Below are positions 23,860 to 32,079 of a stretch of 64,000 nucleotides of DNA, in pieces. Both the position numbers and the translations under genes were made by a program. The first letter of the stretch is position 1. Each line of letters starts with the position of its first letter. The notes under the pieces are model-generated. The model searched no databases, was not told where the DNA came from, and saw nothing but the letters and a program-made list of their open reading frames with translations. The DNA comes from Bog-159 sp050008575 (GTDB lineage Bacteria; Acidobacteriota; Terriglobia; Bryobacterales; Bryobacteraceae): contig JBEKMJ010000005.1 in NCBI GenBank assembly GCA_050008575.1, positions 62,001-126,000 on the forward strand, in the 5' to 3' direction.

Positions 23860-26727
23860 CTATCGGAAATTCTCCACCAGCATGAGGTCCGAACCGTTGA
23901 TCTTGCCTTCCGCGAAGACCATGTAGGCATCGTCCGGCGAGACGCTGATGCCGCCGCCGAATGCGCCCCCAAAGAAGGACTTATCTGCTTTCGCCACCGT
24001 CGTGATCTTGCCTGTGGCCGCATCAGCCAATTGCAGCGTCATGTCGTCCGGGAGGAAATAGGCCCCTTTCGCCGTGACACCGAAACTGTCCCAGCTCGCT
24101 ACCTTAGGCGCGACCTGCTCTTCGGGGCCGCCCGCGGCCGGCATGCGGTAGAGTGGGCTGCTGCCGCTGGTCGAGGTCAGATACAAATATCCGCCGTCCG
24201 CCGATTCGAATGCCACGCCTCCCCTGTTCCGTGTCACTTGGACGGCCGGGCCGCCGTCTACGGGCGCTTTCCAGATCCGCCACTGTCCCGAGCGGTCCGA
24301 TTCGAAGTAGATCCATTTGCCGTCACTTGACCAACTGGGCAACTGGTTCTGCGCCTCGCCTCCGGTCACGCGCCGGGGCTTTCCGCCGTCGGACGCGATC
24401 ACGTAGATCTGCGGACTTCCTTCCACCCGCGAATCCAGCGTGATCCACCGGCCATCCGGCGACCACCGCGGCGTCCCGCATTGCGGCCCTTGAAAGAAAG
24501 TGAGCTGCTGGCAGTTGGTGCCGTCCGCCTGACCCTGCGCATCGCAAGTCCAGACCTCATCCTGCCCCGACCGGTCGGATTGGAAGGCCACCTTGCGCCC
24601 GTCGGGTGAATACTGCGGAAGTTGCTGCCAGTGCCGGGAGTCGGAGATGATCCGGCGCTGACCCGTGCGGAGATCCATGCGCCAGAGTCTCCCGGTTGCG
24701 GAATAGGCCGCGTATGCCAGCAGGCGCTGGGCCGGCGCAACCGTGGGCATGCTCGATCCTATGGCCGTCCAGCTCAGAAGTTCGGGGGATCTGCCGCCCA
24801 CCTGCATGCGCCACAATCTGGCATTGGTGATGTGGCTTCCGGCGCCGTAAACGATGTCCCTGTTACTCGCCCAGGCGATCCCTTTCACACTCGGGTAACT
24901 TTGGCCGGCTAACAGCTCTGGCTTGCCCTGCGGCCTGAAATCGCGAGTCAGGCGTACCGTATAGAGGTTGAACAGCCAGGTCCCGGAGGTGCGGGCGAAC
25001 GCGAGTGTACGTCCGTCGGGTGAGAGTGTTCCGTAGAAATCGCCCGGCGCGTATTGTTGCGTGCTCGATGTTGCCGCCGGGGGTGAGAGCAGGCGGTGCC
25101 GCTCGCCGGTTTCCACCGACAGCAGCCAGATTCCATAAGGCTCATTCGGCGATTCCCGGGTCGAGACCACCAGCCACTTGGCGTCCGGCGTCCATGAGAT
25201 TCCCGACCAGCCGGCGCCGGGCTTCCAGTCCATCTTCGCTATGGTTCTCTCCGGACCTCCAATGGACGGTACCAACATGATGGTCCCTTCCTGCAGCCGG
25301 CCGAATGCGATGTACCGGTCATCCGGGGACCATGCGGGAATGTAGTCCGTTTCACCGCTGGTCAGCCGCACCGGCGGACCTCCCCGAATCTGCTTGACAT
25401 AGATACCACACTGGTCGTCGGGTCCACCGTGTGAAGCCGCCGGTGCAGCGACCAGACGGTAAGCGACGCGGCTACCGTCGGGCGAGAATGCCGGCGATAG
25501 GACCTCACCCGTTGTCGAGAACAGCGGCACCGGCGTCATCGCCGCGTGAGGGCCGCCGGGTCTGGTCAGGACGAAGAGCGTCACTGCACAAACGAGCACG
25601 GCTGCCGATAGCAGCCACGCACCGCGCCGTCGTTCCCGCAAAGCCTGCCGGGGGATCCTCTCCAGCGCCGTCCGCAACTCGGCCGCCGATTGCCACCGCT
25701 CGGCCGGGTCGTTCGCCAACGCCTTCGCGATGACCGGAGCCACACGGGATGCCAGCCCCTCTCCCGCCAACTCCGCCATCACCTTTCCGAAGGAGTAGAT
25801 GTCGGATCGTGCGTCGAGAGGGTCGCCGTGCGCCTGCTCCGGCGACATGTAGCCACTGGTCCCCGTGACGGCCGATTGCGCCACAGCCCCGTCTGCCTGG
25901 GCTACCGGCTTCGCCAGGCCGAAATCCATCAGCTTCGTCTGTCCGGAGTTGGTCGCGAACAGGTTGTCCGGTTTGATGTCCCGATGCACGATCCCTTGCG
26001 CGTGCGCCGCCTCCAGTGCCCGCGCCACCTGCATCGCAATCTCAAAGAACTCGGCCTCGCTTACCGGACCCCGCGCCATCCGCGCGCGCAGCGGTTCGCC
26101 ATGCAGAAACTCCATCGCCAGGAAGATCCGGCCCGCGTCCTCCCCCAACTCATGCACCGTGCAGATGCCGGGGTGATTCAGCGCGCCGATCATGCGCGCC
26201 TCGCGCCGCATTCGCTCCAGCGCCGGCGGATGCGCCGCCAACTCCTCGGGCAGGAACTTCAGCGCCACCGTGCGGCCCAGCGTCAGATCCTCGGCCTGGT
26301 ACACGACACCCATGGCCCCCCGTCCCGCCTCCGCCACGATCCGGTAGTGCGAGATCACGGTTCCCGGGCCGAGTTCCGCGGCGTCCTGGATAGCCGTCTC
26401 CAACTTGCCGATGAACCGGTAGCCTTTGCGTGGCAGCGTCTCGATATAGCGCGGAGTGGAGGCAGTGTCCGACAGCGCCTCGCGCAAGCGCTTTACAGCC
26501 GAGTTCACACTGTGCTCAAACTCGACCACCGTGCCGTGCGGCCAGAGGCGCGCCTGGATTTCCTCCCGGGTGACCAACTCGCTTGGCCGCTCCAGCAGCA
26601 TGGCCAGGATGGCCAGTGACTGATCGGGCACACGCAACCGGGTCCCGCCCTTGCGCAGTTCCCGGGAAGAGAGGTCGAACGCAAACGCGCCGAAGCGAAC
26701 TGGCCGTACGGCCCCTGCGGCCACCAT
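23860..26727 (-). CDS. Winged-helix / Ser-Thr protein kinase / TolB-propeller fusion
   Basis: About 955 residues. The N-terminus (about 1-105) is an OmpR/CadC-type winged-helix domain (LVTREEIQARLWPHGTVVEF, TLPRKGYRFIG). It is followed by a Hanks-type kinase (about 125-340) with glycine loop AGRGAMGVVYQAED, VALKFLPEEL, HRDIKPDNLF, DFGLAKP and GTSGYMSPEQAHG. A membrane helix (LLSAAVLVCAVTLFVLT) comes next, and then a WD40-like TolB/PD40 beta-propeller (repeats such as AFSPDGSRVAY, WSPDDRYIAFG, WSSDGKWIYFESDRSG). DNA-binding, kinase and sensor would thus lie in one membrane-anchored protein, with the propeller outside. I prefer the start at 26727 (MVAAGAVRPVRFG) over 26769. It resembles fused kinases that are numerous in Solibacter-type acidobacteria. 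Confidence 0.9.
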   Translation of the reverse strand: MVAAGAVRPVRFGAFAFDLSSRELRKGGTRLRVPDQSLAILAMLLERPSELVTREEIQARLWPHGTVVEFEHSVNSAVKRLREALSDTASTPRYIETLPRKGYRFIGKLETAIQDAAELGPGTVISHYRIVAEAGRGAMGVVYQAEDLTLGRTVALKFLPEELAAHPPALERMRREARMIGALNHPGICTVHELGEDAGRIFLAMEFLHGEPLRARMARGPVSEAEFFEIAMQVARALEAAHAQGIVHRDIKPDNLFATNSGQTKLMDFGLAKPVAQADGAVAQSAVTGTSGYMSPEQAHGDPLDARSDIYSFGKVMAELAGEGLASRVAPVIAKALANDPAERWQSAAELRTALERIPRQALRERRRGAWLLSAAVLVCAVTLFVLTRPGGPHAAMTPVPLFSTTGEVLSPAFSPDGSRVAYRLVAAPAASHGGPDDQCGIYVKQIRGGPPVRLTSGETDYIPAWSPDDRYIAFGRLQEGTIMLVPSIGGPERTIAKMDWKPGAGWSGISWTPDAKWLVVSTRESPNEPYGIWLLSVETGERHRLLSPPAATSSTQQYAPGDFYGTLSPDGRTLAFARTSGTWLFNLYTVRLTRDFRPQGKPELLAGQSYPSVKGIAWASNRDIVYGAGSHITNARLWRMQVGGRSPELLSWTAIGSSMPTVAPAQRLLAYAAYSATGRLWRMDLRTGQRRIISDSRHWQQLPQYSPDGRKVAFQSDRSGQDEVWTCDAQGQADGTNCQQLTFFQGPQCGTPRWSPDGRWITLDSRVEGSPQIYVIASDGGKPRRVTGGEAQNQLPSWSSDGKWIYFESDRSGQWRIWKAPVDGGPAVQVTRNRGGVAFESADGGYLYLTSTSGSSPLYRMPAAGGPEEQVAPKVASWDSFGVTAKGAYFLPDDMTLQLADAATGKITTVAKADKSFFGGAFGGGISVSPDDAYMVFAEGKINGSDLMLVENFR

Positions 26728-26883
26728 ATAATCTCGCCCCACGCTACCACAAGGCCCGCCGCGCGGCAAGCTTCATTCAGCCTAATTCACCTGTTTTGAT
26801 GCGTTTGCCGTGTGACATCGATGTTATCGGCGTGCCCCCCGCCGTGCATCGAGTTTGCGCCGCAACCGGCCCATTATCGAGCC

Positions 26884-27513
26884 ATGAAGAGCTCATGGAA
26901 AACGATACGGCTGGCGGCGCTAGGCGCGATGTTGGTGGCAGGTGCAGCAGACGCTCGGGTGAAACTAACGGGCGACCGCGCCCTTACGGTGATCGTTTGG
27001 GACTACGCCGGAGTGTCCGGCAGTTCCCTGGACGAAATGGAGACGCTTAGCGCGCTGGTGCTCTACCGTGCGGGCATTCAGACGCAGTGGGTCCACTGCG
27101 GTGGGCATCTGCAGGGTCCCCAGCCGGCCCTGTGCGACGCCAATCTGGGAAAAGGATCGGTTCTGCTACGGATACTGGTAGCGTATCCGGGCAACCAGAA
27201 CAAGCTCGGCGATCCGCTGGGTACCGCCATGGTCGAGAGCGGCTACGCTTCCATCTACGCGACGGAGATTCGGAAGTACGCGGCCCACAATGGGCTCACG
27301 GAAGGCAACCTGATGGCTTACGCCGCGACACATGAGATCGGGCACCTGCTGCTGGGTCCGAACCACTCCTCGTCGGGGATCATGCTGGCGGTTTGGGGAG
27401 AAGCCGAATATAGTGCCATGGTCCAGCGTTGGCTCGGTTTCAGCGAGGCCGAACGCCAGGCTCTGCAGCGGGCGGTTCCCACGCCGGATCAGCTTGTGGC
27501 CAGTCTGAGATGA
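26884..27513 (+). CDS. Predicted secreted metzincin-like zinc metalloprotease
   Basis: 209 residues with a signal peptide (IRLAALGAMLVAGAADA). The zinc motif ATHEIGHLLLGPNHSSSGIM fits HExxHxxGxxH plus a following Met-turn, as in metzincins, although only about 200 residues long. The rest of the protein (VIVWDYAGVSG, LYRAGIQTQWVHC, GYASIYATEI) is not from a family I can name; the two cysteines in VHCGGH and ALCDA could form a disulfide. The preferred ATG at 26884 begins directly with the signal peptide. It is a lone gene on the plus strand, divergent from the kinase. Confidence 0.7.
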   Translation: MKSSWKTIRLAALGAMLVAGAADARVKLTGDRALTVIVWDYAGVSGSSLDEMETLSALVLYRAGIQTQWVHCGGHLQGPQPALCDANLGKGSVLLRILVAYPGNQNKLGDPLGTAMVESGYASIYATEIRKYAAHNGLTEGNLMAYAATHEIGHLLLGPNHSSSGIMLAVWGEAEYSAMVQRWLGFSEAERQALQRAVPTPDQLVASLR

Positions 27514-27532
27514 AGCAAGTCGTTTGCCAGCT

Positions 27533-29890
27533 TTACCGCCCGACAACCTCCACCATATCCGCATCCGGCTCGGACCACGCGCGCGCCCCCTCGTGGCTGA
27601 GCCGCTTGGCGGCATCGTCCCAGTGCAAGCGCGTGATACTGGCGTCGCCATTCTCGTATGCATAGGTCTTGCCATCGTCGCTGTAGAGCGTAAAGTCGCC
27701 GTCCGCGCCCGCGTACACGCGTACCTTCGCGATCTTCTGGGTCTCGCTCGTGCTGTTGATCGGTTCGCCCTCAGGCACGATGGATCCCGCGCGCACAAAC
27801 AGCGGCAAAGTCTCGATCGGGGCATCCACCTTGATACTCTGTCCGCCGTGCGTCCGCTCCTTCGTCCAGTAGTTATACCAATCCGCGCCCGCCGGCAGAT
27901 ACACCATCCGGCTGGTGGCGCCTTGCTCCGTCACCGGAGCTACTAGAAAAGCCGGACCGAACATATACTCATCGCGCAGATCGGCCACCCGTGGGTCGTC
28001 CGGAAAATCCATGAACAGGGCGCGCATGTAGGGTGCTCCGGACTCGTGCGTATGGTAACCAAGCGAGTATATGTAAGGCATAAGCCGGTAGCGTAGCTTG
28101 AGATACTTTTCCAGGATCGGTTCAGCCGCTTTGCCATACGACCACACCTCGTTGTACTTGCGGCTGCCATGTGTGCGGAAGACCGGCAGAAACGCGGCGT
28201 ACTCGAACCAGCGCGTGTATAACTCCGGATAATCGTCATAGCTGCCGACGTTATCGCGGGCGTCGCTGGGGTCGAGCAGCGGAGGGTGCGCCGGTCGATG
28301 CTCCGCCGGCAGATACTGCCAACCGCCAATGTCGTTGGTCCAGTAAGCGAAACCGGAAGCGGCAAAGTCAAGGCCCGTAGGAATCTGGCGTTTGAACGTG
28401 TCCCAAGTCGGGTAAATGTCCGACGACCAGAACAGCGTCCCGTTGCGCTGGGCGCCCAGGTAAGCGTCGCGGGAAAGAATCAGCGCCCGCTGTTTCAAAT
28501 CGCGGCGGAAGCCGTCATAAATCGCCGCCGTGTGAAAGAGCGGGTAGATGTTGAAGTAGCGCGTGCCCGGTCCGACGCGAAAGTAGTTGCCGTTGGGCGG
28601 CAGGTCCGGCTCCGTCTCGTCCATCCACAACGCATCGAAGCCTTTGCTCAGTATGTTGTCGCGGATGGTCTCCCAATACCAATGGGCGGCTTCGGGGTTA
28701 GTGGTATCTATGTCGGAGCCCGCGCGGTCGTAGGGCAAGCCGTTGGTGGGCGTGCCGTCGGCAAGCTTCTCGAACCAGCCCTTCTGCAGCAGCATGTCGT
28801 AATAGCGCGTGCCCGGCAGGAAGCGCGGCCACACGCTAATCATGGTCTGAAAGCCCATGTCGTGAAGTTGGCGGTTCATAGCCGCCGGATCGGGCCACTT
28901 CGCCGGGTCCATATCGATCTGCCCCATCCTGGTCCAGTAGAACCAGTCGACCACCATCACGTCCGCCGGAAGCCCCCGGTCGCGGTAACCCTTGGCCACC
29001 GCCAGCACTTCCTGCTGCGAACTGTAGCGCTGCTTGCATTGGATGTAGCCGTAAGCGGCTTTCGGCAGCATGGGTGTGGCGCCGGTAAGCAGGCGGTACC
29101 CGGCATAAATCTCGTCGGTAGTCTCGCCGGCGATGACGAAAAACGACACACGGTCGCCCACTTCCGAAGTCCATTTGGTCTGCTCGTTGAAACCCGGCTC
29201 GATGGTGGTCTTGGACGGGTTGTCCCAGATCATGCCATAGCCGCGGTTGGTCACCACGAACGGTACGCAAACAGTCGGGCCGCCTGGGGCCGTGTAGTTG
29301 TGCCAGCATTCCACGGTGTGGCCGCGGTGATCGAGGAAGCCCTCCTGGTTTTGGCCCAGACCGTAGTAGTGCTCGTTATCGGGCGATGCAAACGTGGCGC
29401 CCACCTGGTAGAACGCCGCGTCGGATGCACGCCGGTCGTGCAATACGCCCGCGTTGCCGTCTTTATAATTCGGAACGGACATCGCCCAGTCCTTCAGATC
29501 GGCCAGCATTTTGCCGCCGGGTGTCGCGATGGTGATGTGTGCGGCCGGAGTGGACCCGTTGAAGAACTTGGCGATGTCCAACTGCGTGGCCAGGGGCGTG
29601 CCTGGACGGTTGGGGTGCAGCGTCACCACCAGCCGCGATGACCGGTAAACATCGCCCTGCCGGGACCATCCCGCGGCGGACGGATGCGCTACGAATCCAT
29701 AGCCGGGAGCCGCCGTGGCTGGCTCCCTGAGCATGCTTAGCGTCACACGGATAATGTTGGGCGCGTAGGGTTCGAAGACGATGGTGCCGCCGTCGCGGTC
29801 GAGCACGATGGACTGCGGTTGGGCTGACGCGGTGGACAGCGCGATAAGCATCGCACCCGCCAGGCAGGTCTTGCGAATCAAGTGGATCAT
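27533..29890 (-). CDS. Glycoside hydrolase family 31 (alpha-glucosidase/alpha-xylosidase type), secreted
   Basis: About 785 residues with a signal peptide (MIHLIRKTCLAGAMLIALSTASA) if the second ATG, at 29890, is used. GH31 signatures are the galactose-mutarotase-like N domain, DVMVVDWFYW, the nucleophile region FDALWMDETEP (Asp about 424), the YWTNDIGGW motif and FLPVFRTHG. The C-terminal part (LYSDDGKTYAYENG) is DUF5110-like. GH31 enzymes release alpha-linked glucose or xylose from oligosaccharides. A second GH31 paralogue is at 60.2 kb. Its downstream neighbour is on the opposite strand. It lies just downstream of a YfhO-like membrane protein gene, separated by a hairpin repeat. Confidence 0.92.
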   Translation of the reverse strand: MIHLIRKTCLAGAMLIALSTASAQPQSIVLDRDGGTIVFEPYAPNIIRVTLSMLREPATAAPGYGFVAHPSAAGWSRQGDVYRSSRLVVTLHPNRPGTPLATQLDIAKFFNGSTPAAHITIATPGGKMLADLKDWAMSVPNYKDGNAGVLHDRRASDAAFYQVGATFASPDNEHYYGLGQNQEGFLDHRGHTVECWHNYTAPGGPTVCVPFVVTNRGYGMIWDNPSKTTIEPGFNEQTKWTSEVGDRVSFFVIAGETTDEIYAGYRLLTGATPMLPKAAYGYIQCKQRYSSQQEVLAVAKGYRDRGLPADVMVVDWFYWTRMGQIDMDPAKWPDPAAMNRQLHDMGFQTMISVWPRFLPGTRYYDMLLQKGWFEKLADGTPTNGLPYDRAGSDIDTTNPEAAHWYWETIRDNILSKGFDALWMDETEPDLPPNGNYFRVGPGTRYFNIYPLFHTAAIYDGFRRDLKQRALILSRDAYLGAQRNGTLFWSSDIYPTWDTFKRQIPTGLDFAASGFAYWTNDIGGWQYLPAEHRPAHPPLLDPSDARDNVGSYDDYPELYTRWFEYAAFLPVFRTHGSRKYNEVWSYGKAAEPILEKYLKLRYRLMPYIYSLGYHTHESGAPYMRALFMDFPDDPRVADLRDEYMFGPAFLVAPVTEQGATSRMVYLPAGADWYNYWTKERTHGGQSIKVDAPIETLPLFVRAGSIVPEGEPINSTSETQKIAKVRVYAGADGDFTLYSDDGKTYAYENGDASITRLHWDDAAKRLSHEGARAWSEPDADMVEVVGR

Positions 29891-29922
29891 ATGGGAAGCT
29901 TCCACCTGAAGGTATCACTTCT

Positions 29923-30033
29923 TGTGGGGCGGGACTCCAGTCCTGCGCGGGTCCTCCAGGACCCGCTTCGCGCGTAACTGGACTCACTCAGGCCAACGTG
30001 GACGTCGGCCTGCAGGACTGGAGTCCTGCCCCA
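29923..30033. repeat. Two facing paired-hairpin repeats (family A variants)
   Basis: GTGGGGCGGGACTCCAGTCCTG with GCGGGTCCTCCAGGACCCGC (29923-29968) and, in the opposite orientation, CTGCAGGACTGGAGTCCTGCC (30001-30033). The two GGACTccAGTCC elements can also pair with each other. The second copy encodes the C-terminus of the upstream membrane protein. Confidence 0.75.
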
Positions 30034-32074
30034 CAATCCGCACGGTACGCCAGCAACAACAGACGACCAGGGCCGCCAGCGCGACGATGCTGAGCAGATG
30101 GCAAATCCTAAGTTCGGCCCCGCCATCGTAATCGAGTTGCACGTCGCACAGGCCATTACATCCCGGCTGCAGCCACATCAACCCGAGGCCGTCGGCTGCG
30201 ACCGGACGGGACGCGCCATTGGCCTTCGCATGCCACCCCGGATGATGCGTAACCTGGACAGAGACGGCTTGGCCGGGCCACGCCGTGGCCAGTATGTGAA
30301 TCCGATTCGAGCCTTGCCATTGGAACTCCGCCTTCGGCAGTGACTCATCGTCGAGAGCCGCCACGTATTTCTGCGTCTCTCCTATGTCTCTGGCCGAAGC
30401 GGGCGCGCGCCGCACCAAAGCGGACACGGGCACTACGTGCGCCAGCGATTCCGCCTTTAGCGGAACGCGATAAATCGTCACATCGTCCGCGCTCCAAAGC
30501 ACCGGTAAGAGCCCGTCGAATTTCGTGGGGTGCGCGAATGCTTTCCAGACCTCCTGGCTTTTCGGCCCCGAGACCGCGATCGCACCGGTACCGAACGCCT
30601 TCAACCATGCAAGCGAAACGCGCGCGTCCTCCGGCGCCGTGTCGCCGCCATTGTAGATACCCTCCAAGGCGCGTTGCTGGGACTGGTTGTAAGCCACGCT
30701 CCAGGAACCGCCCCCAAGCTGCTGGATATCGGTGAACGCATTGGCCCATTGCCCGATGGATCCGGACATCATGACGCGCACGCCGGGAAGATGGTCCCGC
30801 GTCCAGGTGGACGCGCGATATTCAATTGTCTGAGTCACATCGCCAGGCGTCAGATAGAGTTTGGCGACCCGGCGCTCGGAGACGATTTGTTCCCCCACCA
30901 ACGCAATCATGAGAAACAACAGGCAGACTCGCAGCGGGCGTGGGATTCTAGCAAACAGCGGCCGCACCGCGAAGATCGCCAGCAGCGCCAGCGAAAACTC
31001 CATCTCGACTTTGTAGCGGTCCGATTGCGGCAGGAATTGCCGGTTCAAATAGACGGCAATCAGCGGTATGCTGCCCGTCAGCCACGCGAAAAGCGCGAAG
31101 AACTGTATACGCCAATCCGGCGTCCAGCGGGGCAGGTGGTGCCACAGTAATGCCCACCCCGTGGCCACCATGGCCAACGCAGTGAACGATCCCATGGTCC
31201 AAGGATCGCCCCTAATGCCCGACGAAGCTTTGGCGATGGCCCGCAGGTTGGCGGGCGAAAGAAACGGCGAGCAGATGGCATACGACGTGAGGCCGATGCC
31301 CGCGGTCAGCAGCAAGTTCCGGACAAAATCCCGCCGGCGCAATACAAACAGCAGGCACAAACTCGCCATTGCCGCGAGAATGGGTCCGAAGTCGCTGGCC
31401 AGCGCACAAGCGGCTATGGCCAGCGTTGCCGCGGCGTAGTAGCGCCGGCGGCGCCTTCGGATGGCGAGCGAGAGGAACAGAATTACCAGCGGCAGCAGGG
31501 CCAAAGCGGCCATGTGCGGCGTTTCGTCCCATACCGCCATCACATAAAAGCGGCGCGCGTACCACAGGCGCCGCATCGAATTCGCGTCGGGCAGCACCAA
31601 TTGGGAGGGCGCTGCGAGTGAGTAGAACACCGCGGCCGCGAATGCATGACCGGGTGCGCGCGTCCATAACCACGCCATCAAGAACAGGGTCAACGGGCCC
31701 AGGCAATACACCAGGCCCGAGACCGTTTCAAACGCAACGTCGTGCGGGATGCCGCGCATCGCCGCGATCCATGCGGTGGCGGCGGGCACCAGAGGCGCGT
31801 AGGCGAATTCGACCGGCGATCCGCAATCCCAATAGCGCCACCAGGCGGAGTGAAACCAGGGCGGGCCCGCGAGCCGCGACAGGGCCATCCAAAAGCCGTG
31901 CATGGAGTTCATGCGCGGGGTGTAGTGCACAAACATCTCGCGGCAAACGTACGCGTTTAGCCAGACAAGCAGGGCCACATATCCAAGCGCCCGAGCTACT
32001 TCCGCGGCGCGTAACCGTTCTCCTGCCGGCACAGTTTGCGCGTACGGTGTAACCCGCGTTCCAGTGGCGCCCAT
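29984..32074 (-). CDS. Multi-pass membrane protein, YfhO/glycosyltransferase-C-like
   Basis: 696 residues with about ten to twelve membrane helices in the first two-thirds and a soluble C-terminal domain (SWSVAYNQSQQRALEGIYNG, HILATAWPGQAVSVQVTHHPGW), then a final membrane helix (LLSIVALAALVVCCCW). The layout resembles YfhO-like or GT-C lipid-linked sugar transferases, with a loop after the first helix containing Asp residues (YWDCGSPVEF). No catalytic function can be assigned. The last residues (VGQDSSPAGRRPRWPE) are encoded by a hairpin repeat. It is upstream of the GH31 gene on the same strand; co-function in glycan metabolism is conjecture. Confidence 0.65.
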   Translation of the reverse strand: MGATGTRVTPYAQTVPAGERLRAAEVARALGYVALLVWLNAYVCREMFVHYTPRMNSMHGFWMALSRLAGPPWFHSAWWRYWDCGSPVEFAYAPLVPAATAWIAAMRGIPHDVAFETVSGLVYCLGPLTLFLMAWLWTRAPGHAFAAAVFYSLAAPSQLVLPDANSMRRLWYARRFYVMAVWDETPHMAALALLPLVILFLSLAIRRRRRRYYAAATLAIAACALASDFGPILAAMASLCLLFVLRRRDFVRNLLLTAGIGLTSYAICSPFLSPANLRAIAKASSGIRGDPWTMGSFTALAMVATGWALLWHHLPRWTPDWRIQFFALFAWLTGSIPLIAVYLNRQFLPQSDRYKVEMEFSLALLAIFAVRPLFARIPRPLRVCLLFLMIALVGEQIVSERRVAKLYLTPGDVTQTIEYRASTWTRDHLPGVRVMMSGSIGQWANAFTDIQQLGGGSWSVAYNQSQQRALEGIYNGGDTAPEDARVSLAWLKAFGTGAIAVSGPKSQEVWKAFAHPTKFDGLLPVLWSADDVTIYRVPLKAESLAHVVPVSALVRRAPASARDIGETQKYVAALDDESLPKAEFQWQGSNRIHILATAWPGQAVSVQVTHHPGWHAKANGASRPVAADGLGLMWLQPGCNGLCDVQLDYDGGAELRICHLLSIVALAALVVCCCWRTVRIVGQDSSPAGRRPRWPE

Positions 32075-32079
32075 GGGAC

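Noticed and set aside
28286..29641. A 451-codon plus-strand open frame inside the GH31 gene region
   Set aside because: Complete overlap with the well-supported GH31 gene on the minus strand, and no recognisable motif.
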